Origin: Oricola cellulosilytica
GTDB lineage: Bacteria > Pseudomonadota > Alphaproteobacteria > Rhizobiales > Rhizobiaceae
DNA length: 64,000 nucleotides
Direction of reading: 5' to 3'
Assembly (NCBI RefSeq): GCF_019966575.1
Contig: NZ_JAINFK010000004.1
Span: forward strand, 124,001 to 188,000
The notes beneath the pieces were generated by a model. That model was not told where the DNA came from. It was given only the letters and a program-made list of their open reading frames with translations, and did no database searches. Position 1 is the stretch's first letter; the number at the start of each line of letters is the position of its first letter. Position numbers and translations under genes: made by a program. This document shows, piece by piece, positions 7,277-17,303 of the stretch.

Positions 7277-7512
7277 ACTGGCAGCGGATCGGCGCGCATG
7301 ATTATGCCGTGCCCGGCATCGGCCGCGTCTATCGCCACGACGGCGGACCGCAGGACGGGAAATGGTTCTGGTCCTGCCTGCTCTACAATCCGCCCGGCAG
7401 CGGCGTGGCGACGCACGGCGTCGCGCCGGCGCGGGACCAGGCGATGGCCGCCGTGCGCCGAGCCCATGACGCCCTGCAGCCGGCCGGCGGCGAAATGCCC
7501 CAACGGAACTGA
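7273..7512 (+). CDS. Small hypothetical protein
   Basis: A 79-residue protein from a GTG overlapping the preceding stop (GTGA). It contains an aromatic-rich beta region (YAVPGIGRVYRHDGGPQDGK, then WFWSCLLYNPPG) followed by an alpha-helix (RDQAMAAVRRAHDALQPA). This layout is common in small phage proteins of unknown function. It is the third gene of the integrase operon. Confidence 0.5.
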   Translation: MNWQRIGAHDYAVPGIGRVYRHDGGPQDGKWFWSCLLYNPPGSGVATHGVAPARDQAMAAVRRAHDALQPAGGEMPQRN

Positions 7513-7591
7513 CAAAATTTCAGGGGCTGACAAGCCCGCCATGCGCACTAGCGTTATGATCGGGACCATGGGGAATGTCCGGAGAAAAACC

Positions 7592-7771
7592 GTGAGCGTT
7601 TCCGATAAATCCGAAATGCACATTGCCGAAGCCGTCGCCCTGCTGACCCTCCTGCGCAACGTCGCCGAGGAGGCCGACGAAACCCGCTGGCTCGAACTGC
7701 GGGAAACCATGATCAGCTCCCTCTGGACCACGCTCGACAGCCTGAACGAGGCGATCGACGAGCTGCCGTGA
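7592..7771 (+). CDS. Small helical protein near the attachment site
   Basis: A 59-residue acidic helical protein (SDKSEMHIAEAVALLTLLRN, then AEEADETRWLELRETMIS). The GTG at 7592 was chosen because GGAGA lies six bases upstream; an ATG at 7541 is a weaker alternative. No family is recognised. A Xis-like role is possible from position, but it lacks the basic character usual for excisionases. Confidence 0.4.
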   Translation: MSVSDKSEMHIAEAVALLTLLRNVAEEADETRWLELRETMISSLWTTLDSLNEAIDELP

Positions 7772-7778
7772 GCGGTCG

Positions 7779-8063
7779 TCAGCGGCTCAACAGCATCAGC
7801 GTGTAATCCGGCCGCACGCCGGCCCGGGTCATGCAGATCTTGACGAACTCCGGGCGGTACGCGTCGCAGGCGATTGTAGCCCGCGGGCATTCGCGGCGCG
7901 CCAGTTGCCCGCAATAGCTGTAGATGGCCGCCGCCTTCTGCCCGTCCGTCATGCCGGGCGTCACCTCTAACTTCGGCTCTTCGGCTGGCGGCGGCGCCGC
8001 GTCGACACAGCCAGAGAGCGCCAGCGGCAGGAGGATATTAACAAATTTGCGCATCGCATGCAT
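7779..8063 (-). CDS. Small lipoprotein at the end of the integrative element
   Basis: This 94-residue protein has a basic N-terminus, a short hydrophobic core and a lipobox (MRKFVNILLPLALSGC), so it should be exported and lipidated at the Cys. The mature part carries four Cys residues (YSYCGQLARRECPRATIACD, then KICMTRAG), which could form disulfides in the periplasm. Starts at 8063 and 8054 are both possible; 8126 would bury the signal. It is the last gene before the tRNA, transcribed against the integrase operon, and looks like a cargo gene. It is not a known family to me. Confidence 0.6.
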   Translation of the reverse strand: MHAMRKFVNILLPLALSGCVDAAPPPAEEPKLEVTPGMTDGQKAAAIYSYCGQLARRECPRATIACDAYRPEFVKICMTRAGVRPDYTLMLLSR

Positions 8064-8147
8064 CTTAACGGTGATCCTCGCGCTTGTGGAGTCCGGTTTC
8101 CAAAGCCGGAAATCTATGGCGGCCAACGTGCCAGCCCGCTGATTATC

Positions 8148-8191
8148 GTGAGACGGAGCGTGAGACGTGAGACGGTCTCACGGCGTCTCAC
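8148..8191. repeat. GTGAGACG repeat cluster beside the attachment tRNA
   Basis: GTGAGACG occurs directly at 8148-8155, 8160-8167 and 8167-8174. The inverted form CGTCTCAC is at 8184-8191. GTGAGAC-G-GTCTCAC at 8167-8181 is a perfect inverted repeat. The cluster lies 60-105 bases from the tRNA 3' end, inside the element. That is where arm-type integrase or excisionase sites normally lie. Confidence 0.55.
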
Positions 8192-8251
8192 GTTCCCCTT
8201 TGGTTCCGCTTAACGGATCTACTCAAGAGCCTGATCATATTCAGAAATCCC

Positions 8252-8327
<76 letters not shown>

Positions 8328-8373
8328 GCCGGATGCGGCTATCTAGTCGCCTGAAATCCGGATGTAAAGTGTG

Positions 8374-9285
8374 TCACGCATACAGTGTGCCTTCAGCAAC
8401 CTTAACCGCCGCCCCCCCGATGCGGGCAGATCGGATCTCACCGCCAGCCGCCTCGATCTCCAGCCGCATAAAGGACGGCCGGCCCATCTCGATCCCTTGC
8501 TCGATCGGCAGTGCAACCGGTCCGTCGGAAAGGCCATCAAAATGGCTGATGGCGCCGGCCAACGCCGCCACCGCCGAGCCGGTGGCGGGATCCTCTGGAA
8601 TACCGTGGTGCGGCGCAAACATGCGCGCGTGGAAGGCACATTCGTGGTGCACCGTCTCGCGGCAATAGACATAAGGACAGTCGATCTTTAGCGGGTCGGT
8701 CTCTTCGAACAGCGCCGTCCATCGTTGCGCGTTCATTTGTGCGCGGGCCGCGGCATCGAGCCCGCGAACGGGCACGCAGAAATAGGGCTTTCCGGCGGTC
8801 CAGGCACTGATCGTATGATTTTCGAAACCGATGTCCTGCGGATTAAGCCGCAACGCCTCGGCGACGGCAGCTGGGTCGAGTTCGCAAGGATGGGGTTCGG
8901 GCAGGCGCGGCAGATCGAATTCGGCATAACCGGACTCGCCTTCAGTGCGTACTGCGCAGCGAATGTTGCCGATCGTTTCCCTGAGGATGATGATCTGATC
9001 GAGCGCATCGCCAATGCCGTTGCGTTCAGCAAGGGCGACTGCGGTGCCGACAGTCGGGTGGCCTGCGAACGGAAGTTCTCCGCCCGGCATGAATATGCGG
9101 ATCCGCGCGGTCTGCGCTTCCTGTTCCGGCGGCTGAACGAACACAGTCTCCGAAAGGTTGAACTCTCTGGCGATCGCCTGCATGGCGTCAGTCTCCAGCC
9201 CTTCGGCGTCGAACACGATGGCCAGCGGATTGCCGGCCAGCGCCCGCTCCGTGAAGACGTCGTAAACCGCATAGCTTCGTTGCAT
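8374..9285 (-). CDS. PhzF family isomerase/epimerase-like protein
   Basis: This 303-residue protein has the PhzF/diaminopimelate-epimerase-like double fold. The conserved Glu sits in FNLSETVFVQ, the first-domain signature is GGELPFAGHPTVGTA, and the second-domain signature is EDPATGSAVAALAG. The ATG at 9285 follows AAGGAGACATC; the open frame up to 9549 lacks these features. Family members act on phenazine or unknown small metabolites, and the substrate here is unknown. It is the first chromosomal gene beyond the tRNA attachment site. Confidence 0.85.
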   Translation of the reverse strand: MQRSYAVYDVFTERALAGNPLAIVFDAEGLETDAMQAIAREFNLSETVFVQPPEQEAQTARIRIFMPGGELPFAGHPTVGTAVALAERNGIGDALDQIIILRETIGNIRCAVRTEGESGYAEFDLPRLPEPHPCELDPAAVAEALRLNPQDIGFENHTISAWTAGKPYFCVPVRGLDAAARAQMNAQRWTALFEETDPLKIDCPYVYCRETVHHECAFHARMFAPHHGIPEDPATGSAVAALAGAISHFDGLSDGPVALPIEQGIEMGRPSFMRLEIEAAGGEIRSARIGGAAVKVAEGTLYA

Positions 9286-9354
9286 GATGTCTCCTTTGCG
9301 CTGTAATCCTGCTAGGGGAAAATACTCCGATCCGCCAGTGCCGAAGAACCGCCC

Positions 9355-9819
9355 ATGCCCCGATCCCGAACCGCCCAGCTCTATCTCGACGATCTTTTCG
9401 TCGGCCAGATATTCGAATCGGGCGCCCACCAGGTGGAGGAAGAGCGGCTCAAATCCTTTGCCGCGGAGTTCGACCCCCAATCGTTTCATCTCGATGAGAT
9501 GGCAGCCCGCGACACCATGTTCGGCGGACTGGTGGCAAGCGGCTGGCACACCGCTGCGATCACCATGCGACTACTGGTCGAGAGCGTACCGCTGGCCCGT
9601 GGCATGATCGGATCGGGGGGAGAGATCGAATGGACCAAGCCGGTCCGCCCTGGCGACACGCTGCGCGTGCGCTCGGAGATCCTCGAAATCGTTCCGTCCC
9701 GCTCGCGGCCGAACCAGGCCCGGGTGACGCTGAAAAGCATTACGCTCAATGGCGGCGGCGAGCCGGTGCAGGTTTTTACCTCAAGGCTGATCGCCTATCG
9801 CCTCCAGCCTGCGGAATAG
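9355..9819 (+). CDS. MaoC-like (R)-hydratase domain protein
   Basis: This 154-residue single hot-dog-fold protein carries the hydratase signature FDPQSFHLDE (Asp and His five apart), followed by GLVASGWHTAAITMRL. MaoC proteins add water to enoyl-CoA thioesters. A short stand-alone version may act in fatty acid or side-chain catabolism. The gene is divergent from phzF with about 70 bases between. No adjacent CoA enzyme is present, so the pathway is not known. Confidence 0.85.
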   Translation: MPRSRTAQLYLDDLFVGQIFESGAHQVEEERLKSFAAEFDPQSFHLDEMAARDTMFGGLVASGWHTAAITMRLLVESVPLARGMIGSGGEIEWTKPVRPGDTLRVRSEILEIVPSRSRPNQARVTLKSITLNGGGEPVQVFTSRLIAYRLQPAE

Positions 9820-9820
9820 C

Positions 9821-10552
9821 TCATCCGGCGCTGCTGAAGTGCCAATCGGCAAGCATGCGCGCGGAAGACCGCAACCGCATTCGGCTGTGGTCGTTACGAC
9901 GGATTGCAATCGCGCTTTCGATCTCGTCGTCGCCCGTTGCTAGCTGATGCGAAGACAGCATCGCCGCGCAGGTGCCGAAGCAGCCCGGAAGACGACTCTG
10001 CTTGGCGACATGCAAGCAGCCATTCTCGAAGACCGCGACGAAACCCTCGTCCGGCCGGTCACATTCGAGCAGAAATCCGGTCTCTTCCAGAAGTTCACGC
10101 CCGATATTGGCCGCGACGTCGAAGACCCCGTTCCGCAGGTCGTTCGGGTCGAACGATCCCGCAGGAAAGTAGACCTCTCCGGCGTTCGCCGTATGGGCGG
10201 CCATTTGCACGGCGAACAGCGCGCCGTCCTCCGTCACAGGTAGTGACGTCCCCGTGATATGCACGAGTTCCTGAGAACGGCCGTGAGCGCGCCAGTGCAG
10301 GAAGGTGGCGAAATCCGTGCGGTAACCGGTCCCGTGCAGAACTCCGTCCTCGATCCGCACACCGTCGAACATGAAGAACGGACCGTTCCAGAGCCTCGGA
10401 TTTGTGGAGACACATGCCCGCCAGTAGGCGTCGACCTCGGCACGGTTGCCGGCCACGTAGGGCAACGGCTTCTGCGACAGCAGGAGTTGGGTATCGCGAA
10501 GCCGACTCAGCGAGGGAAAGCGGGACATGGTCTCCATGTCTCGCATCTTCAT
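9821..10552 (-). CDS. NUDIX hydrolase-like protein
   Basis: This 243-residue protein has a recognisable but imperfect Nudix box (GVFDVAANIGRELLEETGF): the RELLEETG part is intact, while the first Glu is replaced. Such enzymes cleave nucleoside diphosphates linked to other groups. The N-terminal 90 residues (SQKPLPYVAGNRAEVDAYW) resemble larger NUDIX proteins of Hyphomicrobiales. It ends two bases beyond the convergent maoC-like gene. The substrate is unknown. Confidence 0.65.
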   Translation of the reverse strand: MKMRDMETMSRFPSLSRLRDTQLLLSQKPLPYVAGNRAEVDAYWRACVSTNPRLWNGPFFMFDGVRIEDGVLHGTGYRTDFATFLHWRAHGRSQELVHITGTSLPVTEDGALFAVQMAAHTANAGEVYFPAGSFDPNDLRNGVFDVAANIGRELLEETGFLLECDRPDEGFVAVFENGCLHVAKQSRLPGCFGTCAAMLSSHQLATGDDEIESAIAIRRNDHSRMRLRSSARMLADWHFSSAG

Positions 10553-10598
10553 GCGCTGTTCAACCGGCAGATATCAGTGGCCGGAAAGCACGCACCGG

Positions 10599-11099
10599 TC
10601 ACCCCTCGAGCCCGAGCGCGATCGGAGCCGGATCGGTTCCGAGAAACTCGCAAAGACTCTCGAATACGAAACGGTGGTCTTCGCGCTGCGGAATACCCGA
10701 CACGGTGACCGTTCCGACGACGCCGACACTCCGGATATGGACTGGAAAACACCCCCCATGCGGAGCGAAGTCAATCGGCGCGACGCCGCGCAATTCATCC
10801 AGCGCTCCCCCGCCTGCCGCGATCTCCCGGCTCACCCGGTAGGAGCATTTATGATAGCGCATGACGACGTTGATCTTGCGCCGCACCCATTCGGGATTGT
10901 CCGGAGAGGTACCGGGCAGGGCGGAATAGAACAGCGGCCGCCCCGCAATCTGGATATCAATGACGAGCGGCAGGTTCTGATCGGCCGCCCGCTGGCGCAT
11001 TCTCGAACCGAGCGCCCATGCGTCGTCTTCCGTAAAAGTCTCGAACAGCAGGGCTTCTTCCTGCCGTTTCAGCGTCTCGATGTCATCTGCGATTGCCAT
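10599..11099 (-). CDS. UPF0303 / HbpS-like heme-degrading-domain family protein
   Basis: A 166-residue protein matching the UPF0303 family, a GlcG/HbpS-like fold: LPLVIDIQIAGRPLFYSALP, then WVRRKINVVMRYHKCSYR, then GGCFPVHIRSVGVVGTVTVS. Its length is normal for the family. HbpS relatives bind heme or small molecules, but most UPF0303 members are uncharacterised. It lies between a NUDIX gene and ilvC, all on the minus strand, with 69 bases before ilvC's stop. Confidence 0.75.
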   Translation of the reverse strand: MAIADDIETLKRQEEALLFETFTEDDAWALGSRMRQRAADQNLPLVIDIQIAGRPLFYSALPGTSPDNPEWVRRKINVVMRYHKCSYRVSREIAAGGGALDELRGVAPIDFAPHGGCFPVHIRSVGVVGTVTVSGIPQREDHRFVFESLCEFLGTDPAPIALGLEG

Positions 11100-11168
11100 G
11101 GCAGAGTCTTTCGTATCGGTTCGGGCCGCAGATCATTCCGCGGCCCTACTCGTTTGGCTAGAGCGTCG

Positions 11169-12886
<1,718 letters not shown>

Positions 12887-12895
12887 GCGGATGCC

Positions 12896-12914
12896 GTACC
12901 GTACCGTACGGTAC
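12896..12914. promoter_or_regulatory. TetR operator candidate
   Basis: A perfect 14-bp palindrome GTACCGTACGGTAC lies at 12901-12914, with an extra half-site GTACC at 12896-12900. It sits just upstream of the tetR start, in the region between tetR and the divergent acetyltransferase coding sequence. Position and symmetry fit a TetR-dimer site. Confidence 0.65.
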
Positions 12915-13073
12915 TGCGTCAAGGTAAAATCCGATTACCGTTGACGAAACCGGCAGCCCCCGCCAACCATTCCAATACGACTCGAACACACATCGCTGTC
13001 CGCCCGACCGGCCGATGCCACGGAACTGAGCGCGATCCTGAATGCAATCATCGCGATCGGTGGAACGACGGCC

Positions 13074-13478
13074 ATGGAAACGCCAATCGATGACGCAGAT
13101 TTTCTGGCGGCATTTTTGTGCGTCGACAACAGCGTCTGCTGTCATACCGCGGTTGCGGGCCCCGAGAGCGTTCCGGTCGGTTTCCAGAGTCTTTCCACCC
13201 ACCCGCGCCTGCCGTCAGAATGGCTCGACATTGCGACGTACGCGCGCCCGAAACGGAAGCTGCGCGGCATCGGCCGCGCATTGTTCGGCCCAACGCTGGA
13301 ATTCGCCTGTCAAAGAGGCATAATCGCAATCAATGCGACGATCCGCGCCGACAACCGCAGCGGCTTGTCGTACTACGAAAAAATGGGTTTCAGGGACTGG
13401 GCAATCGAGCGCGCCATGCCGCTCGCGGACGGAACACCTGTGGACCGGATATCCAGGATGTACGATCTACGTATGTGA
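13074..13478 (+). CDS. GNAT acetyltransferase with missing or non-standard start
   Basis: The protein from the first ATG is 134 residues and has the GNAT acetyl-CoA loop region (KRKLRGIGRALFGPTLEFA) and C-terminal part (NRSGLSYYEKMGFRDWA). The family-like sequence begins earlier, however. The same frame is open from 12945 and reads ARPADATELSAILNAIIAIG just before the ATG, which would be the first strand and helix of a GNAT domain. That extension has no ATG, GTG or TTG; only ATT (12969) or CTG (12996) could serve. Either translation starts at a rare codon or the gene has lost its start. Confidence 0.6.
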   Translation: METPIDDADFLAAFLCVDNSVCCHTAVAGPESVPVGFQSLSTHPRLPSEWLDIATYARPKRKLRGIGRALFGPTLEFACQRGIIAINATIRADNRSGLSYYEKMGFRDWAIERAMPLADGTPVDRISRMYDLRM

Positions 13479-14078
13479 TCAGCCGCCGTCGACGGGCTCG
13501 CCGTCATCCACGAGCGGCGGAACGTCATGGCCGAAGTCCAACCGGCCTTCGGTTTCGGATGGCTCCGCCCCCTCACCCTCTTCGCGAGCCTTCAGACGGG
13601 CTGCGATCCGCACCTTCGCCTCTTCAGCCGTACGCCGAAGTTCGTCATCGTCCGGATCAGCGGCACTCACCTTCACTTCCGCGCCCTCGTGTTGGACCGG
13701 AGGGTGCTCTTCAGAAGCAATGAACTCATCCTCGCCGTACTGCTCGCAGTCGGCCATAGCCCCGGTTGGCACGCCTCGATCCGTTTCGCTATCGGTCGCT
13801 GACTGGTAAATCACCGGCGCCGGTGATTCTGCGAGATCCGGTTGCGTTCTGCGGGCGAGACCGTCGTCCGCTCTCGGCGGAGTGGTGATTGCCTTGAGCC
13901 GTGCCTCTTGTTCCTCAACAGCTTTGCGCCGCGCCTCGCTGCTCCTGCGCTCCAGTCGCTGTATCATCGCGGCGCTGCGGGCCCTCAGCGCTTCCTGCGC
14001 CTCCCGATCCGACAGGTGATCGATCGCACCTTCCAACCGTTGCTGCGGAACGCTCTTGGTAAACAGGCGCTGAAACAT
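13479..14078 (-). CDS. Hypothetical protein, basic coiled coil plus acidic tail
   Basis: A 199-residue protein starting with a strong Shine-Dalgarno (GGAGG). Residues 1-65 are a charged, probably coiled-coil helix (REAQEALRARSAAMIQRLER). The rest is low-complexity and acidic, with DPDDDELRRTAEEAKVRIAA near the C-terminus. No signal peptide or known domain is seen. It is convergent with the GNAT gene, whose stop abuts it directly. Confidence 0.6.
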   Translation of the reverse strand: MFQRLFTKSVPQQRLEGAIDHLSDREAQEALRARSAAMIQRLERRSSEARRKAVEEQEARLKAITTPPRADDGLARRTQPDLAESPAPVIYQSATDSETDRGVPTGAMADCEQYGEDEFIASEEHPPVQHEGAEVKVSAADPDDDELRRTAEEAKVRIAARLKAREEGEGAEPSETEGRLDFGHDVPPLVDDGEPVDGG

Positions 14079-14420
14079 GAGCCGCCTCCATGGGATTCAT
14101 GGCGGATTCTATTAGTCAAAGATGAACAGGGTGTTGCCCCTTTCCACCCTCAGCGTAGCCGCACAACGTGTCCTTCGATCCGCCATGATGGCCAATCTCG
14201 CGCTCGGAACCCCCATCGGCTTTCTCACGGTCGCCATTCACACTTCGGCCTGATCTGGGTTACCGATTTCATGAACTGGCTGAGCAGCAAGGTACGCCTG
14301 AGCGGCCACCGCAGTGAGAGCATCAACAGTTTGCTGCTGATCGGCTGGAGCACCGCCTGCCTGATCGCCGCAAGTATCCGCGTCGGACCGTTCAATTCCG
14401 GAAAACATTTTTGAGGAGCG
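14079..14420. other. Intergenic region without a confident gene
   Basis: The 342-base stretch between two minus-strand genes holds one short plus-strand frame, 14271-14414 (47 residues, MNWLSSKVRLSGHRSESINS, with a hydrophobic middle LLLIGWSTACLIAASI). It has no clear ribosome binding site and no recognised family. I see no repeat or RNA element here. Confidence 0.3.
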
Positions 14421-15167
14421 CTAGCTCTCGCAGGCACGGAGAAAACGGTGAACGGCTCCAGCCATCCCGTACTCCAACGCATCCGCCGTCAAGCCGTGAC
14501 CGATTGACACCTCGGCCAAATTTGGAACCCGTCTGACGAGCATCGGAAGGTTGTCCACCGTCAGGTCGTGTCCGGCATTGACCCCGAGCCCCCGCGCCAC
14601 CGCCGCGTCAGCCGTCCTTCCGAGAATCTCCGCTTGTTCCGCCGCGCGAGCGGGATCGTCGTGGCAGGCGCCGTATGGCCCGGTGTAAAGCTCTATCCGA
14701 TCGGCGCCGGTGCGCATGGCCTGCTCCACGCCGGCGTCTCCGGCGTCGGGATCGGCAAAAAGGGAAACGCGGATCCGCCGCGCCTTCAAGCGTTGAACGC
14801 AGTCGCGAAGAAAGTTCGCCTGTAGGGCAAAATCCCAACCGTGATCCGACGTGGCTTGCGCCGGATGGTCCGGGACCAACGTCACCTGATTGGGTTCATT
14901 TGCCTCGACGAGATCCAGAAACTCCGGTGTCGGATAGCCCTCGATGTTGAACTCGGCGTCGGGAAACTCGTCATCGATGAGCGCACGCAGTTCCGGCAGA
15001 TCGCTGAATCGGATGTGTCGCTGGTCCGGGCGCGGATGCACCGTCAACCCGTGCGCTCCTGACTGAAGCGCGATCCGGCCAAGCCCGGTGACGCTGGGCC
15101 AGGGAAGATCGCGCCGGTTTCGCAACATCGCGACCGCGTTGAGATTTACGGAAAGTTTGGCTGGCAT
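14421..15167 (-). CDS. pdxJ: Pyridoxine 5'-phosphate synthase
   Basis: A 248-residue TIM-barrel enzyme of DXP-dependent vitamin B6 synthesis. It condenses 3-amino-2-oxopropyl phosphate with deoxyxylulose 5-phosphate. Diagnostic segments are [15 protein letters not shown] at the start, [16 protein letters not shown] (phosphate and catalytic loop), [34 protein letters not shown] and [13 protein letters not shown]. The length is normal for the family. It stands alone, not next to acpS as in enterobacteria. Confidence 0.95.
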   Translation of the reverse strand: MPAKLSVNLNAVAMLRNRRDLPWPSVTGLGRIALQSGAHGLTVHPRPDQRHIRFSDLPELRALIDDEFPDAEFNIEGYPTPEFLDLVEANEPNQVTLVPDHPAQATSDHGWDFALQANFLRDCVQRLKARRIRVSLFADPDAGDAGVEQAMRTGADRIELYTGPYGACHDDPARAAEQAEILGRTADAAVARGLGVNAGHDLTVDNLPMLVRRVPNLAEVSIGHGLTADALEYGMAGAVHRFLRACES

Positions 15168-15320
15168 GCGCTCAAGCTTCGATCCATTGCCGGGACCGTC
15201 GCTCTAGCACCGACGCGGCAAAATCAAAACCACACTACGCCGATTGGCCTTCAGGGTGCTGTTTGGGGATCGACGCGACCCGACATGAACATCGTCGAAC
15301 CGGCGGCACCGACCCCCGTA

Positions 15321-15485
15321 TTAATCCCGCCCCTTACCCCGGAACGCCTCGAGTTGGCTCTCGTAGGTCTCGGTAAACCCTTCGTGCTCGTTCCCGGATT
15401 TTCGTGAACCTAGGACGATCAGAACGAGCGCGGAAACGAGCAGAAGACCGATCCCTCCGTAAAGCATGAACTCATATGCCGTCAT
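15321..15485 (-). CDS. Short single-span membrane protein
   Basis: This 54-residue frame on the minus strand starts MTAYEFMLYGGIGLLLVSAL, continues as a hydrophobic helix to VLIVLGS, and ends in a charged tail (SGNEHEGFTETYESQLEAF). GGGATC lies just before the ATG as a possible ribosome binding site. Single membrane span, N-terminus out, charged C-terminus in the cytoplasm is the likely topology. Family and function are not known. The AT-rich stretch 15486-15633 upstream holds no other gene but could carry its promoter. Confidence 0.55.
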   Translation of the reverse strand: MTAYEFMLYGGIGLLLVSALVLIVLGSRKSGNEHEGFTETYESQLEAFRGKGRD

Positions 15486-15633
15486 GGTGATCCCAAAAAA
15501 GTACAGAACTCGCTAGAATGTTACGAAATACGGAGAACCTATTCATTTCTTGATAACGCGCCGACAATTAAAAAGATAAAAAACGCCAAAATTCTTTGCT
15601 CTCAGTATAGAGACCCGAAAAATGGGCTGTCAA

Positions 15634-16761
15634 TCAGCGAATTATGGTAAGTGTATTCGAGGCCCTGGTTATCGCCGTATACAGCCATCGGCTGCGCATG
15701 TCGCGGAAAGCGAAGCTCTCGTCAAAGAGCATAACATCGTTCCATTGGGAACCCTGTGCCTTGTGCACGGTTAACGCGTAGCCAAAATCGAAATCGTCAT
15801 ATCGCTTCTTCGTCTGCCAGGCGACGTCCTGCTCTGGTGAGTCGAAGGCCGATTTCAGGAGCTTTATCTTCGAGACGCCGCGATCGGAATCACCTTCCTC
15901 AGGAGATATCAGCAAGTTTACGCCCGGCTTGCTCGTCTCTTTCGAAGCGGTCATGACATTCCACAGCGATCCGTTGAGAAGACCCTTGGCCGGATCGTTG
16001 CGCAGGCAGACCAATTTGTCCCCTGCCTGGGGATAGGGCGAGGTAAAGTTCTTCAACTCCCGAAGACGCTGATTGTAGCGGCGGCGTGTGCGATTGATGC
16101 CCACCAATACCTGATCGGCGGCAAGCACAGCCTGCTGGTCAACCTCGCTCTTCGCGATTACCTGCGTCGTACCGTAATCGCCATGCATGATCTCGCGGCC
16201 GGCTCGCACATCCATCGCCAGCCGGATGATCGGGTTTTCGGCCGCCTGCCGGTGGATCTCGGTTAGCAGGTAGTCCGGCTCAGCGTCGGTGAAGAAGCCT
16301 CCGCCGGAAATTGGCGGCAATTGCCCCGGGTCTCCGAGGACGAGGATCGGCGTGCCGAAGCTCATGAGATCCCTCCCGAGCGCTTCGTCGACCATCGAGC
16401 ATTCGTCGACCACGATGAGTTTCGCCTTGGCGACATCGCTCTGGCGATTGAGCGAGAATGTCGGCGACATCGATGTGCGCCCCGTTGTCTCGTCCGACAC
16501 GGCCTCCTCCCCGCGCGGACGGTAGATCAGAGAGTGGATGGTCTTGGCGTTGGACGCGCCCTTTGCGCGCAGCACCTGCGCCGCCTTGCCGGTGAACGCG
16601 GCAAACTGCACTGCACCGTCGATGTCCTCGGCGAAGTGCCGCGCCAGCGTCGTCTTGCCGGTGCCCGCATAGCCGAACAGCCGAAAAAGCTGCCGTTCGC
16701 CCGACTTCAACCACCGCGCCACGGCCTGCAGCGCCTCGTCCTGTTGGGGAGAAAATCTCAT
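15634..16761 (-). CDS. RecD-like SF1B DNA helicase (AAA family)
   Basis: A 375-residue protein. Residues about 28-40 (FGYAGTGKTTLARHF) are Walker A, LIVVDECSMVDEALGRDL is motif II, and LVLGDPGQLPPISGGGF is motif III. The C-terminal motifs are YALTVHKAQGSQW (V/Va) and SRWLYTAITRASNTLTII (VI). This is the RecD2/Dda-like 5'-3' helicase arrangement without RecD's N-terminal extension. The ATG at 16761 was chosen because the longer frame (to 17166) lacks family similarity and overlaps the divergent lipoprotein gene. It may act in repair or fork restart. Confidence 0.85.
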   Translation of the reverse strand: MRFSPQQDEALQAVARWLKSGERQLFRLFGYAGTGKTTLARHFAEDIDGAVQFAAFTGKAAQVLRAKGASNAKTIHSLIYRPRGEEAVSDETTGRTSMSPTFSLNRQSDVAKAKLIVVDECSMVDEALGRDLMSFGTPILVLGDPGQLPPISGGGFFTDAEPDYLLTEIHRQAAENPIIRLAMDVRAGREIMHGDYGTTQVIAKSEVDQQAVLAADQVLVGINRTRRRYNQRLRELKNFTSPYPQAGDKLVCLRNDPAKGLLNGSLWNVMTASKETSKPGVNLLISPEEGDSDRGVSKIKLLKSAFDSPEQDVAWQTKKRYDDFDFGYALTVHKAQGSQWNDVMLFDESFAFRDMRSRWLYTAITRASNTLTIIR

Positions 16762-16868
16762 CTCCGCTGCTCTAGAGGATTCGAACCGGGCCGACCAGAA
16801 GGTTGCCTGGCTCCGGAACAATTTATCGGGCCGTACGTTCCTCAATCCGGGAAAAACAGGAACCCGGC

Positions 16869-17303
16869 ATGGCATACTCGCTACGATATGCAAGCGCGAT
16901 TTTCTTTTGCCTGTCGGCACTTCTGGGCTGCGAGCTACCGAAAGATCCATCCCGCACCAGCCAGACGGTAAGAGGCGACGTCTTGATTGTCGGAACCGAT
17001 GGGCCAGTGCCACCTGAAAACGAAGCGGAAAAAGCGGCGTTGACCCGGCTGGCCGCAAACCTAAACGCCCGGCTGGAGTATCGGCAGGCGGGAATACACG
17101 CCCTTGCCGCGGATCTCGAAAGTGGCGAGATCCACGTCCTCGCTGGGGGATTGCCGCGAAACACACCTTTCAAGAATCGGTTTGGTCTTTCGTCACCCGT
17201 CTCCGAGGTGTTGCTCGACGGTAAGCGAGAGAAGACGGTTTTCGCGATCCGAAAGGGTGAAAATGGCTTTCTGCTTCAAGTGAACAAGGCGGTCGGGGAT
17301 TAG
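16869..17303 (+). CDS. Short substrate-binding-like lipoprotein preceding a CDF transporter
   Basis: A 144-residue protein with a signal peptide and lipobox (SAIFFCLSALLGCELP). The mature part (DVLIVGTDGPVPPENEAEKA, then RLEYRQAGIHALAADLESGE, then VLAGGLP) resembles the first lobe of family-3 solute-binding proteins, but it is far shorter than their roughly 250 residues. The next gene's ATG follows its stop codon directly, so the two are surely cotranscribed. The pairing suggests a periplasmic lipid-anchored partner for the cation transporter; this is inferred. Confidence 0.65.
   Translation: MAYSLRYASAIFFCLSALLGCELPKDPSRTSQTVRGDVLIVGTDGPVPPENEAEKAALTRLAANLNARLEYRQAGIHALAADLESGEIHVLAGGLPRNTPFKNRFGLSSPVSEVLLDGKREKTVFAIRKGENGFLLQVNKAVGD

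Noticed and set aside
15634-17166. 510-residue version of the RecD-like helicase
   Set aside because: The first 135 codons overlap the divergent lipoprotein gene and lack similarity; MRFSPQQDEALQAV at 16761 is the natural start.
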